Part shown: positions 31,825 to 43,755 of the stretch, piece after piece
How the letters are laid out: every line of letters starts with the position of its first letter
Numbering within the stretch: position 1 is the stretch's first letter
From: Myxocyprinus asiaticus
Lineage: Eukaryota; Chordata; Actinopteri; Cypriniformes; Catostomidae
DNA length: 64,000 nucleotides
Assembly (NCBI RefSeq): GCF_019703515.2
Contig: NC_059351.1
Span: 19,127,501-19,191,500, forward strand
Direction: 5' to 3'
Program-made: the position numbers and the translations under genes
Notes under the pieces: model-generated
Databases searched by the model: none
Seen by the model: the letters and a program-made list of their open reading frames with translations, nothing else
Told to the model about the DNA's origin: nothing

Positions 31825-32745
31825 TTTATTGCTAACTGATTAATTTTACATTTTTGCTATAATTTAATATAATTATTTATTGAAAAAATATGTAGATCTG
31901 AAGATTATATTGTAATGTAGTCATTTACCATTTTTATATATCCCTAAAATTGCTTTAAATTAACAAATGTAATTCAATGCATTAGGTGTTCAGTTGGTCT
32001 AGGTAGTTTAATATGAGCAGAAGTCATTTAGCCTTGTAATTTTGTTGCAATTATGTGGCAATAGGTCTCAGTTTCTTTTATTGTTGCATTTTTTTCTCTG
32101 TTCTCTTTAGAAATAAATGAAGTACATTAACTTTTAGTCAGCATTCGTTATTCACACGCAACTGTTTAAATAGCCTTTTGTGGTGAGCAGGGTGGAGCCG
32201 AGCGGCGTCTGGGCAGAGCAAGGCCGGGAAGATAAGTGGCGAATGACTTCCACCTGCACGCCACATGCGAGGCAGGAGTACAGTATTTAAGGAGAAGAGA
32301 CAGCGGCAGACGGGAGAGAGGTGTTCAAAACTTGTCCGCGTGTCTTTAGGATTTTATGCAGCTGGCTGAAAAGCAGTGCATGTTTTTGTTCCTTTGGACA
32401 CTGAAAAGTGTTATTAAATGTCTGTGTTTGTCAAGCCGGTCTCAGCTTCCTCCTTTCCCATCTTTAAGTGTTACATCTTTAAATTATGATGGTAAAATAA
32501 GGACATAAATTACTGCATGTCTGCCCATAGAATAATTATTAAAAGCGAAAATTACCAACTGGTAACCAAATAACTATTGTTCCTAGATGTTGCCACAGCG
32601 TGGTAATGACGGACTGGCACCAGTCCAAAGTTACGTTGTGGCTACGAATATAGGAAATTCACTTTTACGGTTGTCATAACAATCAAATACATTGCCACAT
32701 GAAAGTTTGGTCATCAAATTACAGTGTAGTTAGGTAATGCAAGAA
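31825..32745 (+). repeat. R1: region shared with unit II (49770-51025)
   Basis: From GCTAACTGATTAATTTTAC to about the GGTCATCAAATTAC segment, nearly collinear with 49770-51025. Without its solo LTR it is about 620 bp. Contains a perfect hairpin GGACTGGCACCAGTCC at 32611-32626. Non-coding; probably part of the Helitron-like parent. Confidence 0.8.
32179..32475 (+). mobile_element. Solo LTR (297 bp) in R1
   Basis: Starts TGTGGTGAGCAGGG and ends AAGTGTTACA. The paralogous region in unit II (about 50100) passes straight from AAATAGCCTC to TAAATTAATG without it, which is an empty site. The flanking 5-mers CCTTT and TCTTT agree at 4 of 5 positions. A TATA-like GTATTTAAGG lies at about 32283. No internal retroelement region is attached. 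Confidence 0.75.
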
Positions 32746-33608
32746 AACATATCTAAGGTTAAAACAGATGTAGAATAAATATGTAAACTAAAAAGACAAA
32801 TGAGAATTAAATAATTAAGACTGCTGCAATATTTACATTTTCTGATATTTAAATCTGGTATGTGGCCATATACAAAAAAATACAATTAGAGTTTGTACTA
32901 TGCACTATATACTATGAGGGGTGACAACACCAAAGCAAGTGCCAATGCATAGATCTTATGGATTAAGGTACCAAGCTTCATTGCAACTAGTACTAGTTCA
33001 TTAACTGGAGTCACAATCAAATTATAAATATCCATGAATTTGCGATACAACTGCATTTCCACAGGAATCACTTAGTAACAATTTTGCTGCTGATTTGCCA
33101 ACATAAAAAAAAATCTCCAGAGTACCAATACATTGTCTATTAAACACATTAACAAATTCTAAATGTTCCTTAGCTTGACATAAACTGGCAATTTGGAATA
33201 ACCTTCACATTACGCAGGACAATTTTTTTTTAAGACCCATGGATGGAGAGTGCATGCATATCCAGTGTTATTCTGCTAATAAAATCCTGTAGGCCTATCA
33301 ACTTTTTAACAGTTGGAACATTAACACAAAGTTAGTTCTAGATAAAAATAAACTCTAGGAAAACTGTACCTTGGGTGGCAGTTCTGCGAAAGTCATGAAT
33401 ATTAATTATTTTATGCACAATAAGAGATTTTAAATCACCTATTTTGATAAACAGTCATTCTTAATGACCTATTCAATCACTCAAATAGATATTTCACATA
33501 ATATGGTAATTTTCTCTCTGTATCTGCCACTATCAGTCTTGGGATTTTGCTAGTCAGTAGATAAACACATAGATCAGCAATTTAATCAAGAACATGACTG
33601 ATTGGACT
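32746..33608. other. Unit I non-coding DNA before LINE B
   Basis: AT-rich sequence with no open frame and no clear match in unit II. The last bases are the left target duplication of LINE B. Confidence 0.5.
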
Positions 33609-33742
33609 GGTCACGTGATGCCATGCGAGAAGCAGATGTGTGAGCGACTAGCTCTGCGCACTTTGCTAGTTTTTAATTATTTTCATGTTTAATCCGGTGA
33701 GATTCGATACACCCAGTTACATATTTGCTCTTTAAGGTAAAC

Positions 33743-34561
33743 ATGGAAAAGATGTCAAAATCCTCAGACTCTGGAGACATTAAAAGACACTTACGTGCTC
33801 TAGCTGAAACCTCTGATGGGCCTGCGAGCCGGGGGACTCGATTTGGACGGCACGTCGGGAGAAGATATTCAGCGTCAACTGTCCAACATCTCGGTGATGC
33901 TGACGAAGGTTGTTGCTGACTTGGAGGATCTTGCTGTAATACGTCGATCTATTACGGCGATGGAAACAAAATTCTCTGAGTTGGTCACAAGAGTCGCAGA
34001 TGTTGAGAAACGAATTGATTATCCGGAGTCGTCGGAAAGGGAATTATCCGCTAATCCGCCCACGTCCAGAACAGACTTGGAAAACATTTTGGAAAAATTG
34101 GAAGATCTCGAAAATAGAAACTGAAGGAACAATAAACAAATTGTTGGAATTCCTGAGCATGAAGAGGGCAGAGATTCCTGGACGAGTTCTTCCCGAGTTT
34201 GCTCGACATAACAGGCCATAAACTGGAAATCGAGCGAGCTCACAGAGTCACGGGTCGCAGATCTGCTGAGGGAGGCAGGCCCCGATCAATTCTGGCCAAA
34301 TTTCTGAGATCATCCGATAAAGATCTCGTGTTGCGCCAGGCGAGGAGCAAAGGAAAGCTTTCTTGGAAGAATCACAATATTTTCTTGTTCCCGGACTTTG
34401 TGAATTCGACAAGAGTGAAACGCGATTGGTTCAAGGAATGTAAGAAACTTTTACATCAACGGAAGATCGCGTTTGCACTGATGTTTCCGGACAAACTGAG
34501 AATAGACACCAAAGATGGCCGCAAAGTATTTTTATGCCCCCAAAAACACTGTCCTTTATAG
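33743..34561 (+). pseudogene. LINE B ORF1, frameshifted
   Basis: Starts MEKMSKSSDSGDIKRHLRAL, as in LINE C (MSKNSKSLGSGDIKRHLHAQ). The frame changes near 33830 and again near 34120-34180. A heptad-rich segment (DLAVIRRSITAMETKFSELV) is followed by KLEDLENRN, where the family has RSRRNNIRIVGIPE, then the RRM-like and C-terminal region (34199-34561) with KLEIERAHRV and RPRSILAKFLRSSDKDLVL. It is the RNA-binding partner of the LINE reverse transcriptase; this copy is not functional. Confidence 0.88.
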
Positions 34562-35188
34562 AAACTATGGGTGAGTAAACCATTGCATGTTACTTATGTG
34601 AGTGGACTGACTCGCTGTACATAACTCGATTGTTTTAGGAAGCTGGGCGCCATTTTTGTTTCTTTTTGCGTTGGCTCCGCCTAGCGGCTGGAGTTTGTTT
34701 TGTGGAATGACTCCTTCAAAAACTTTTGCATTGATGGAAGATCGCTTTTACACTGAAGTTCCCGGCCAGATTGAGAATGGACACTATAGATGACCGCAAA
34801 ATATCCACATGCCCACACAAAGGATGTCTTTTATAAAGCTGACGGACTGAGTAAGTCATGATGTATTTTTTAATATTTTTTTTTATGTGGCCTCCAAGTG
34901 AATTTGACTCTTGATCATCCGAGGAACCGGGATGTCTATTTTGTTTCTTTTTGCGCTGGTTCCGCCTAGTGGCTGGAGCTTGTTTTGTGGAATAACACTA
35001 CTTCGGGACAGTTATGGATGAATCTGTTCGTCTATACGTATGCCTCCTGTTGGCTGGAGTTTGTTTTTGTGAAGTATTTTCACGGGACATTGGAATGATT
35101 ACGTTATCTGCTGCACTCATAACAGCCGGCTCACTGAACAATTGTTTGTCTGTCCGAGGAAACTGAACAGCTTTATATCAGCTGGTGT
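34562..35188 (+). repeat. LINE B inter-ORF region with duplicated ORF1-tail module
   Basis: The module made of the ORF1 3' end plus downstream sequence (34441-34727) recurs at 34728 to about 34990: CTTTTGCATTGATGGAAGATCGC mirrors CTTTTACATCAACGGAAGATCGC, and TTTCTTTTTGCG(T/C)TGG(C/T)TCCGCCTAG occurs in both. A third GGCTGGAGTTTGTTTTTGTG segment is near 35053. The same layout is seen in LINE C. Confidence 0.85.
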
Positions 35189-36743
35189 TTGTTTTGTGGA
35201 GGAACACACCTTCAAGACAGTTCTGTGAATGAATCTACCAACTGGTTCTCAGTATCCTCTGTGGGCATGGCTTGGGAGGCACTTAAGTCTGTTCTTATGG
35301 GTCAGATCATACAGTATGCCTCATTCACCAAAAAATCCCAAGCACGAGAACTAGTGGAGTTTGAAAGGAATATTAAAAGTGTCGAGGCAGAGCTGAAGCA
35401 CCGAATGTCATCTAATGGCCTCAGAGAACTGACCTGTTTGAAATACAGATATAATACTATTTTGTCACGGAAAGTGGAGTTTTGGTTATTCAGGGCAAGA
35501 CAGTCATATTTTGAGTTAGGGGACAAAGCAGGGAAGCTTTTGGCTAGATATATAAAGCAGAGAGAGTCTTTTTCTACCATTCCTTCAGTGAAATCTGCTG
35601 GTGGTGAAATTTTTACCTCTGCTATTGATATTAATAATGCCTTTAAAGAGTTCTATCTTGATCTTTATAGTTCCACATCTTTATCTACTGATGATGATAT
35701 TAGAAATTTTGTGGAACCATTAGAACTCCCTAAATTGACGACTGAGCAAAAAAACTCTTGATTCTGAGATAACCTTGGAGGAACTTGACGAGGTAATTAA
35801 GGCCTTACCTACAGGCAAGTCTCCGGGGCCAGATGGCTTTGCTGCTGAATTTTTTTTAGATCTTATGCTACAGAATTGGCTTCACTTTTGTTAGAAGTTT
35901 ATTCGGAATCATTAAAGAATGGAAAGCTTCTGCCAAACATGACGCAAGCCCGGATCAGTCTGATTCTTAAAAAAGACAAAGATCCAAGCGAGTGTAAGAG
36001 TTCCTGTCCAATATTCCTGATCCAGCTAGATGTAAAAATTTTGCCTAAAATTTTGGCCAACCGATTATGTAAAGTTATAACATCTCTTATACATATAGAT
36101 CAGGTGGGCTTTATTCGGGGTCATAGCTCTTCTGATAACATTAGACGTTTCATCAATATCATGTGGTCAGTGGTGAATGATCAGACTCCGGTCGCTGCCA
36201 TTTGACTTGTCGCCAAAAAGGCGTTTGATATGGTAGAATGGGATTATCTTTTTAAGATTTTGGAAATGTATGGGTTCGGAAGTACATTTATTGGTTGGAT
36301 CAAGTTACTTTATAGACACCCGGTAGCGGCGGTATAAACAAATGGATTAATTTCAGATTATTTTACTCTGAATAAGGGCACCCGGCAAGGTTGCCCTCTT
36401 TCTCCTTTATTGTTCTGTCTTGCCCTGGAACCATTAGCAGCCGCGATAAGAAAGGAGGATCATTTTCCAGGGGTGATGGCGGGAGGCGTGGCGCATAAGC
36501 TTCTGCTTTATGCAGATGATTTTATTATTCGTCTCTGACCCTACTAAATCTATGCCTTGCCTCCACAGAATTATTAATTCATTTTCCAAATTCTCAGGAT
36601 ACAAAGTCAACTGGTCTAAATCTGAAGCTTTGGCTCTGACAGCATACTGTCCAGTAATGGCCTTCCAGCCAGGCTCCTTCCAGTGGCCCAAACAGGGCAT
36701 TGAGTATTTGGTATTTTATTCCCAACAAATTTGTCTGATTTAG
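35189..36743 (+). pseudogene. LINE B ORF2 linker and reverse transcriptase core
   Basis: Linker at 35189-35761 (METNW-like region, [26 protein letters not shown]), then RT blocks in several frames: [10 protein letters not shown] at about 35828, [45 protein letters not shown] and a YADDF box at about 36508-36522, here with both Asp residues kept. Frame changes occur near 35760, 35860, 36205 and 36520, and a TGA replaces a coding position at 36202-36206. The enzyme could copy LINE RNA in its ancestor but not in this form. Confidence 0.88.
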
Positions 36744-36814
36744 TTAGTTAATTTTGACCCTTTAATAAAAAGTTTTCAAGCGATGTAGACAGGTGGGCTT
36801 CATTACATTTATCG

Positions 36815-38173
36815 ATGATTGAGAAGGTTAATGTTATTAAAATGAACTGTATTCCAAAATTTAACTACCTGCTACAGTCTCTCTCGGTAGATGTCCCCCT
36901 CTCTTATTTCAAGCAATTTGAGAGCATAGAGAAGTCTTTTATTTGGAGTGGCAAAAGCCCCAAATTACATTTTAGTAAGCTACATTGGGTGACTGACAAA
37001 GGTGGGCTAGGCCTACCCAAGATTTTGTTTTATTATTATGCATTCAGTCTCAGACATTTGGCTCATTGGTCACTTCCACCTGAAAGAGCCCCTCCCTGGT
37101 TCTGCATTGAACAAGAAGTTCTTGCCCCTATTTTGCCATTGCAAAGCCTTTCTCCCAATCTAACCAGAGAAGTTAAATCACACCCTGTTATTTCACACTT
37201 GCACTCAGTATGGACAAAAGTGTCCAGAGTGTTTAAGTCAGATATTTATCTAAATGTTGCCTCGAGCCTATGGCTAAACCCCAAACTATGCATTAACAAG
37301 TCTCCTTTTTGTTGGTCGGAGTGGATTGCGAGGGGGGTTAATACACTCGGTTATCTTTATGAGAGTGGTGTGATGAGATCCTTTGAAAATTTGGTTCAAT
37401 ATTTTGGGATCCCCAGATCTCAGTTTTTTAGGTATCTTCAGCTATGCCACTTGCTCTGTTCTATTGTTGGGAATAGCATACACCCCCCTAAAGCAGCAGA
37501 TACTCTGGGAGAGGTGATTTCTGCTTTTGGAAAAGGTCATGAGGCATCAGTGTATTACTCCCTGCTAATTCAGAGTCTGGGGGACAGAGTCTCAACCACT
37601 CTCAAGAGATTATTAGAGAAATATTTAAACTTAGAATTGGACAGAGAATGGGCTAGGATTTTAAAAAACATAAAAACTGTATCTAGAGATGCAAGGGTGC
37701 GCCTTATACAATTCAAGATTTTACATTGGTTCTATTGGACCCCCTGTAAATTGTATAGGCTTAGTTTTAAAGACACTCCCACCTGCTGGCGATGCCAATC
37801 AGCGGATGGAGATATAACCCATGTTTTTTGGGGGTGTGTTGAAATTCAAAAGTTTTGGTTAAAGGTGCAGAGTCTGGTGTGCGATGTGTTAGGCATTCAG
37901 GTATCATTCTGCCCCAGACTCTGTATGTTGGGTGATGGGGCGGTCATTGACATTGAAAGTAGACATATAAAGAGTTGGGTCTTAACTAGTGTCATGATCA
38001 CCAGACAGATCATTGTGAGGGGCTGGAGGTCAGCTGGAGCGCCCTCTTTTCAGGAGTGGTGCTCGGAGATGGGAAGGATGGCAGCCTTTGAAGAAGTAAC
38101 ATTCAGAGGAACGGGGAGGTATAAAGTGTTCGTGGAGAAATGGGGTGGGTATTTGTCATTTGTGGATATGTGA
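36815..38173 (+). pseudogene. LINE B ORF2 C-terminal domain
   Basis: 452 codons open in one frame, covering the RT thumb and the C-terminal part: NVIKMNCIPKFNYLLQSL, KSFIWSGKSPKLH, KGGLGLPK and the Cys/His region PTCWRCQSADGDITHVFWGC (CxxC...H...C, the zinc-knuckle-like end of L1-type ORF2). It lacks a start of its own and is preceded by frame breaks, so it counts as part of a broken ORF2. It ends at a TGA 200 bp before the A tail. Confidence 0.85.
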
Positions 38174-38396
38174 TTATTGTTGTTGTGTTTATTTATTTTA
38201 TTTTTTGTGCATGTGTGTCTATGTTATTTGGGACCACTGTTATGTTGTTGGGGTTAGGGTGGAATTGGGAGGAGTAATAGTTGGGGTTAAGATTGATTCT
38301 ATGTATATATGTTTTGTCTTATGATTTACTTATATGTGAATCAATAAAAATTGTTAATAATAAAAAAAAAAAAGAACATGACTGACTGGTCTAGTA

Positions 38397-40240
38397 CAGT
38401 GTTTCTCAACTGGTGGGTCACATTTCTATTCGGACTGGGTCGCGGACAGCAGGGAAAGAACAATGCCATGGTTCTCCCATTGAAGATGTTTAGGGCGACT
38501 GTCCAAGTGATAGCCCATTTAGGACTACTGAGGCAAATTTAATGAAAATCTCGCATTCAGCTAAAGGCTTCTCATCCACACTGCAATATTTTTCGCGGCC
38601 CGATTAAAGCTTTCGCGTGAGTGTAATGGAACCAGCTCACGCTCATGATCTGCTCTGCTCTCAACAACCTGGCTTCCCTTGATATTGTGGTGCACACTGC
38701 GCAGACCTCAAAACTGATGAGACCCATTTCAATTCTAGTGAGACTTTTCTACTATAAAGCGTTACGGAAGAAGTCAAATCAAACCTTTCAAACAGTAGGC
38801 AGACCAGACATGCCAAACAGCACTGAGGAGGAAAGAGCAACACTGTGCTAAAAATAAAAAAATAAAATAAAAGATTACACCTCATCACCTTTACATAATT
38901 GTTTCACGATTTTATCTGAGTAAAAGTAACTGTTATATTTCAACAAAATGTTATAGATTATTTCATATGAAACTATAGGCAGAATCTATTAGACCTCATT
39001 TTTATTTCAACAGTAGCAGTTGTAGTTAAAGTTTCAAAATGTGTTTTTGCTAGTACTTCATAAATACTATAATTTATTATTATTATTATTACTACTATTA
39101 GACTAGCTACATTGACCTAACCATGGTAATGAGGAGCCTTTTCTCCTGTGTAATATGTATGTTCTGTTTGAATGATGTTTGAAATTAGGAAACAACTGGA
39201 TATTAATAGGCTCATAAATATGCGCCGTCTGCGCTGTTATATAAATGATTTCAATGTAAACGTGCACTAGATTGACGTCTTTGACGGCTTGTTGTGTTTT
39301 TAGACGCCATGTCAAGTTTAAAGGAGCTTAAATTGTTAAACGTCTCGAGTTGAGACACATACGTTTTGCTCTTTTTGTGGCGCTGCTTGTAATTTTAGTG
39401 CAACAAACGCATTCAAGCATGTAAACGGCACGTAACATGATTTCAAACATTGCGCTGAAATTTCAAAGAAATATTTTGAATATTAGCTAATATATAGGAC
39501 TATGCCATTACACAAACACCGTCAACACAAGTCGCGCCAGCATCTAGCAGAATTAAAATAAACGAATTCAGAGCTGAATTGCCTAATACACAACTGAATA
39601 AAACAGGTTGCATGACACTGATAAATGATTACTGCCAGAGTAACATTCGCATACAGGTGTGAGGGACATCAGAATTTCATAAATAACACAAAGAACAAAG
39701 TATTCCTCTCACTTGGTTTTGCTCACGTGTCCCCTCCGTGTGCGAATTATGTTGAGATCTATTGGGATTTTACTTAAGTTCGTCACTGAAAAGGTTTGCT
39801 CACAGACTTGGCACTAAACAGCACACGCAGCCTCACGAATGGACACGGATTTGCTGCATCACACTTTTCTTTGAGCATAATATTGCACCATTGAGGGCTA
39901 AGCATTTTATTTATTTATTTTTCGAAGATGAGAGCGGGAGACCGCACTGGCATGCAAGGTTGCCAGATTGCGTAAATTAAGTATGACAAAAGACAAACTA
40001 TTTCCTATTTGTTCAAGTATAAATCTCTGCTTGGGGTGTTTTGCACCAGAATCTGACAACCCTGTGCATATTACAAGCTTGTGGATGTGCGATAGGTCCC
40101 AAAGCCAGATAAATGAAAGATCTAATAAAAAACGTTCATGATAATTCGACCCGCGGACAGTAGTTTGCCCTGGCCTGCAGTTGAGGTTGCTGTAAGTAAA
40201 GCTTTATTTAGCACCCTCAAGAATCCTGTAGAACCAGGGC
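38397..40240. mobile_element. hAT-like element or fragment (tentative)
   Basis: CAGTGTTTCTCAACTGGTGG at 38397 looks like a hAT left end. A loosely matching inverted segment (CTGCAGTTGAGGTTGCTG) lies at about 40177-40194. The flanking 8-mers do not match, so the right boundary is uncertain. Inside there is no transposase coding. A (TTA)n tract sits at 39073-39094 and a block shared with unit II at 39228-39440. Confidence 0.4.
39228..39440 (+). repeat. Block shared with 51798-52015
   Basis: GATTTCAATGTAAACGTGC, TTTTTAGACGCCATGTCAAG, CGTCTCGAGTTGAGACACAT and TTGTAATTTTAGTGCAA occur in the same order and spacing at 51798-52015 in unit II. Non-coding; CTCGAGTTGAGAC forms a partial palindrome. Confidence 0.8.
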
Positions 40241-41141
40241 TGAAACGAGAGTGAGTCACTGAGAGTTTGGGAATCATTCAACAATGGAGCTTGGCTGACC
40301 TCTATTGGACATTTCTTGTAATTGCCACTGAGAGCTGGGTTAGACAAAAGGCAGTATTTTCTAGTATTTTTAATAATAATAAATGTAATTTGTAATACAC
40401 CTTTCTTGTACTCAAAGCGCTACAGTACATTACAATCACAATTTTACAACATAATATACAATAACATTAACAACAATCAGAGCAACAACAACAACAACAA
40501 CAACAACAACAAAAAAAAAAAAAGATTTAAAAACCTGATTGAAAAAGTCAAGCAGTTTTTTAAAACATTCAAATGAAGGAGCACTCCTAATGAAAACAAG
40601 TAATGAGTTCTACAGCTTTGGAGCAATGCAAGAAAAGGCCCTACCACCCATAGTTTTCAATTTACAAAGAGCTGATATAGTGTGATAGTACCAGCAGAGC
40701 AAAGAGAATGAGAGGAAGTATATGGTGCTACCAAATCACAAATGTAAACTGGAGCCAGCCCATGTACTGCTTTAAAAGGTTAACATAAGAATTTTAAAAT
40801 CAATACAAGATTGAACTGGGAACCAATGTAATTGAGAAAGGACAGGGGTAAAGTGCTGACATGAAGATGAGTGAGTCAGAACACGAGCAGCTGAATTCTG
40901 TATGTATTGTAACCTCTTAATTGAGTTTGCCAGTAGACATACAAAAAGTGAGTTATAATGATCAAGTCTGGATGTAATAAAGGCATGAATAAGCCTTTCT
41001 GCAACAGGCAGAGAAAGAAAAGGCCTAATACGGGCAATATTTCGGAGATGGAAAAATGCTACTTTTGTAATGGAATAATTGAACTGTCATCCATATAAAG
41101 TTCCAAACTATTACATTTACTCACAGCATTTGGAGTACCAA

Positions 41142-41977
41142 TTAAAAGAATTTCAGTTTTGGACAATTCAGTTTCAAAAAATTATGTTTCATCCAGGTCT
41201 TGATTTCTAACAAACAAGCAGAGAGTGTTGAATATGCTAATGAACAATCTGGCTGAGTGCTGATATAAATCTGGGTATCATCAGCATAACAATGATAACC
41301 CAGCCCAAACTTCTGGATAAACTGTCCAAGAGGCAACATATAGATACTGAACAGTATAGAACACAGAACTGACCCCTGCGGAACCCCCTGTCGCATTGGA
41401 ACAGTCTGGGATCTATTAATGCCAATATAGACAAACTTTGAATGCTCAAAGTTTAGGTAAGGTAAGATTTAAACCAATGGAGAACAATGCTAGAAAGGCC
41501 AATCCACTTTTCTAGTCTGCCCAACAAAATTGAGTGACAAATAGTATCAAATGCGGCAGTGAGATCTAACAAGACCAAAATGCCACAAGCTCCTGAATCC
41601 GCTGTAATAAGGAGGTCATTCATGACCCTCACAAATGCAGTCTCCATACTATGTCCAGACCTAAACCCTGATTGAAAAGGTTCTAATAAACAGTTCATAG
41701 ATAAATGACTTTGCAGTTGACCAATAACCACACATTCAAGAACCTTTACCAGAAATGGTACATTTGAAATAGACCTGTAATTGGACATGTCAGCAGTGTC
41801 ACTTCCTGTTTTTTTAAAGACTGGTACAACCGCTGCCATTTTAAGAGTGGAGGGGACAACCCCAGTTTCAAGTGAAACATTGACAATAGCAGTGATATGG
41901 GGAACAATTGCTGGCAAGCATCGTTTCAGCACAACAGTAGGAAAAGGATCAAGAATGCAGGCAGTAGACTTCATCAT
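41142..41977 (-). pseudogene. L2 LINE reverse transcriptase
   Basis: Two open pieces, 41453-41977 and 41142-41396, contiguous in the parent protein. The first has LDPFPTVVLKRCLP, VPVFKKTGSDTADMSNYRSI, FQSGFRSGHSMETA and VLLDLTAAFDTICH (first catalytic Asp). The second has MRQGVPQGSVLCSILFSIYM and an intact YADDTQIYIS active site. A frame change near 41450 separates them. These are L2/CR1-type RT motifs, different from the Tx1/L1-type LINEs A-D in this window. Confidence 0.9.
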
Positions 41978-42379
41978 AGAAACCTATTTTAAAATAAAAC
42001 ATCACGGTTAATTGTGTAACCTCCATTCCCTGATGGAGGGAATGAGATGTTGTGTCGATGTAGTGACACTAGGGGTCACTCTTGGGAGCCCGAGACACCT
42101 CTGGTCTTTGATAAAAGGCCAATGAAAATTGGCAAGTGGTATTTGCATGCCACTCCCCCGGACATACGGGTATAAAAGGAGCTGGCGTGCAGCCACTCAT
42201 TCAGATTTTATGCTGAGGAGCCGAGAAATGGTCCGGCCATTTCAGCGGGTAGTTCAGCGTTGTGGCAGGAGGGACACAAAGTCACGTTCCCTCCATCAGG
42301 GAAGGAGGTTACACAAGTAACCATGACGTTCCCTATCTGTCAGTCACTCGACGTTGTGTCGATGTAGTGACACTAGAGG

Positions 42380-43068
42380 TCCCTAAACAAAATGCCGCAA
42401 TTGGCTGAACTGTGTTACGTGAACTGGTGGTGTGTGACGGGCAGACCACTGTGTGCCTCGTAGCCAGCGCACCAGGCCGACACGTAACCTCCCCCAACAT
42501 AGTTATGAGTGTCGAATGGCCCTTTAGGGACAAGTCGACTACCCAAAAGATAGAGCCAGGCTAGCCCAGTCGTGGCCTCTTTTCCCCTTTTTTTTCCCAC
42601 TCCCTAAAAAAAAGGGGGAATATCCGACTGGGCCAACCAGGTCTAGTTGGGGGGTGTCCCTCCCAAGGGGACACTGCAGAGACCACACCTCACCCATAGA
42701 GACATGGAGATTCCAGAGGTCTGGTCGTGGGTGCCAGATGGTGCAGCATACCTGAGAAAGAAGGTCATTCCTCAGGGGAATTCACCAGGGGGGGCTGTCA
42801 CGAGGATAGGTGAGGTCCGAGAACCACATCTGGGTGGGCCAGTAGGGTGCTACCAGGGTGACCTGCTCCTCATCCTCCCTGACCTTGCACAGAGTCTGTG
42901 CAAGTAGGCTCACTGGGGGAAACGCATATTTGCGCAGGCCAGGGGGCCAGCTGTGTGCCAGCGGATCTATGCCGAGAGGTGCCTCGGTCAGGGCATACCA
43001 GAGCGGGCAGTGGGAGGATTCTTGGGAGGCGAACAGGTCTACCTGTGCCTGCCTGAATCAACTCAAAA
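42380..43068 (-). pseudogene. DIRS copy 2: end of RT-RNase H reading and 3' non-coding region
   Basis: On the minus strand the reading continues past RNase H with CPLWYALTEAPLGIDPLAH-like residues (in two frames) and VTLVAPYWPTQMWF, equivalent to VMLVAPKWLNQPWF in DIRS 1 (about 12655). It then passes at about 42660-42690 straight into 3' non-coding sequence (CCCCTTGGGAGGGACACCCC) that matches DIRS 3 at about 53490. The recombinase expected in between is absent. Confidence 0.75.
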
Positions 43069-43755
43069 TCAGCTGGACCACCTGAGGATGGATTCTCCAC
43101 TCTCCCCTGAGGGTAACCTGCTGTGACAGTGCATCCGCTGCAGTGTTGAGGTTGCCCGGGATGTGAGTGGCTCACAGTGACTTGAGGTGCTGCTGACTCC
43201 AGAGGAGGAGATGGCGGGTGAGTTGTGACATACAATAGAGCGCAGACCGCCTTGGCGGTTGATATATGCTACCGTTGCCGTGTTGTCTGTCCGAACTAAC
43301 ACGTGCTTGCCCTGGATCAACGGCCGGAACCTTCGCAGGGTGAGCAGAATTGCCAGCAACTCGAGGCAGTTGATGTGCCAATGCAGCCGCGGGCCCGTGC
43401 ATAAGCCGGTGGCTGTGTGCCCATTGCAAACAGCGCCCCAGCCCATTTTGGAGGCATCTGTCTTGACCACGACATGCCTGGTGACCTGCTCTAGGGGAAC
43501 GCCTGCCCGTAGAAATGTAAGGTCGGTCCAAGGGCTGAAGAGGCGGTGACAGACCGGCATGATGACCATGCGATGTGTCCCGCGGTGCCATGCCCATCTC
43601 GGGACTCGAGTCTGAAGCCAGTGCTGAAGCGGTCTCATATGCATCAACCCAAGTGGGGTGGCCACCACTGAGGATGCCATATGCCCCAGGAGCCTCTGAA
43701 AGTGTTTCAGTGGAACCGCTGTTTTCTGTTTGAACACCTTCAAACAGGCCAGCAC
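43069..43755 (-). pseudogene. DIRS copy 2 RNase H domain
   Basis: Open 228-codon stretch. It begins in the RT thumb (PLKHFQRLLGHMASS) and enters RNase H, which removes the RNA strand during cDNA synthesis. The RNase H acidic residues are visible in order: VVVKTDASKMGWGAV (Asp), INCLELLAIL (Glu) and VLVRTDNTATVAYINRQGG (Asp). The frame then drifts near 43180. The domain looks catalytically complete, but the upstream RT is out of frame. Confidence 0.9.

Larger units (their letters stand above)
33609..38373 (+). mobile_element. LINE B: Tx1/L1-type LINE with target duplications, endonuclease deleted
   Basis: Flanked by near-identical 20-bp duplications (AAGAACATGACTGATTGGAC ending about 33608, and AAGAACATGACTGACTGGTC from about 38373). 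It begins GGTCACGTGATGCCATGCGAG, the same 5' end as LINE C, and finishes in AATAAAAATTGTTAATAATA plus an A run. ORF1, the inter-ORF region and the RT are present. The endonuclease is missing: the inter-ORF sequence at about 35240 joins directly to the ORF2 linker. Confidence 0.92.

Noticed and set aside
38397..40240. Complete hAT element with both ends
   Set aside because: Left-end sequence is good, but the proposed right end matches only loosely and the flanking 8-mers (GTCTAGTA and TAAGTAAA) do not agree. Kept only as tentative.
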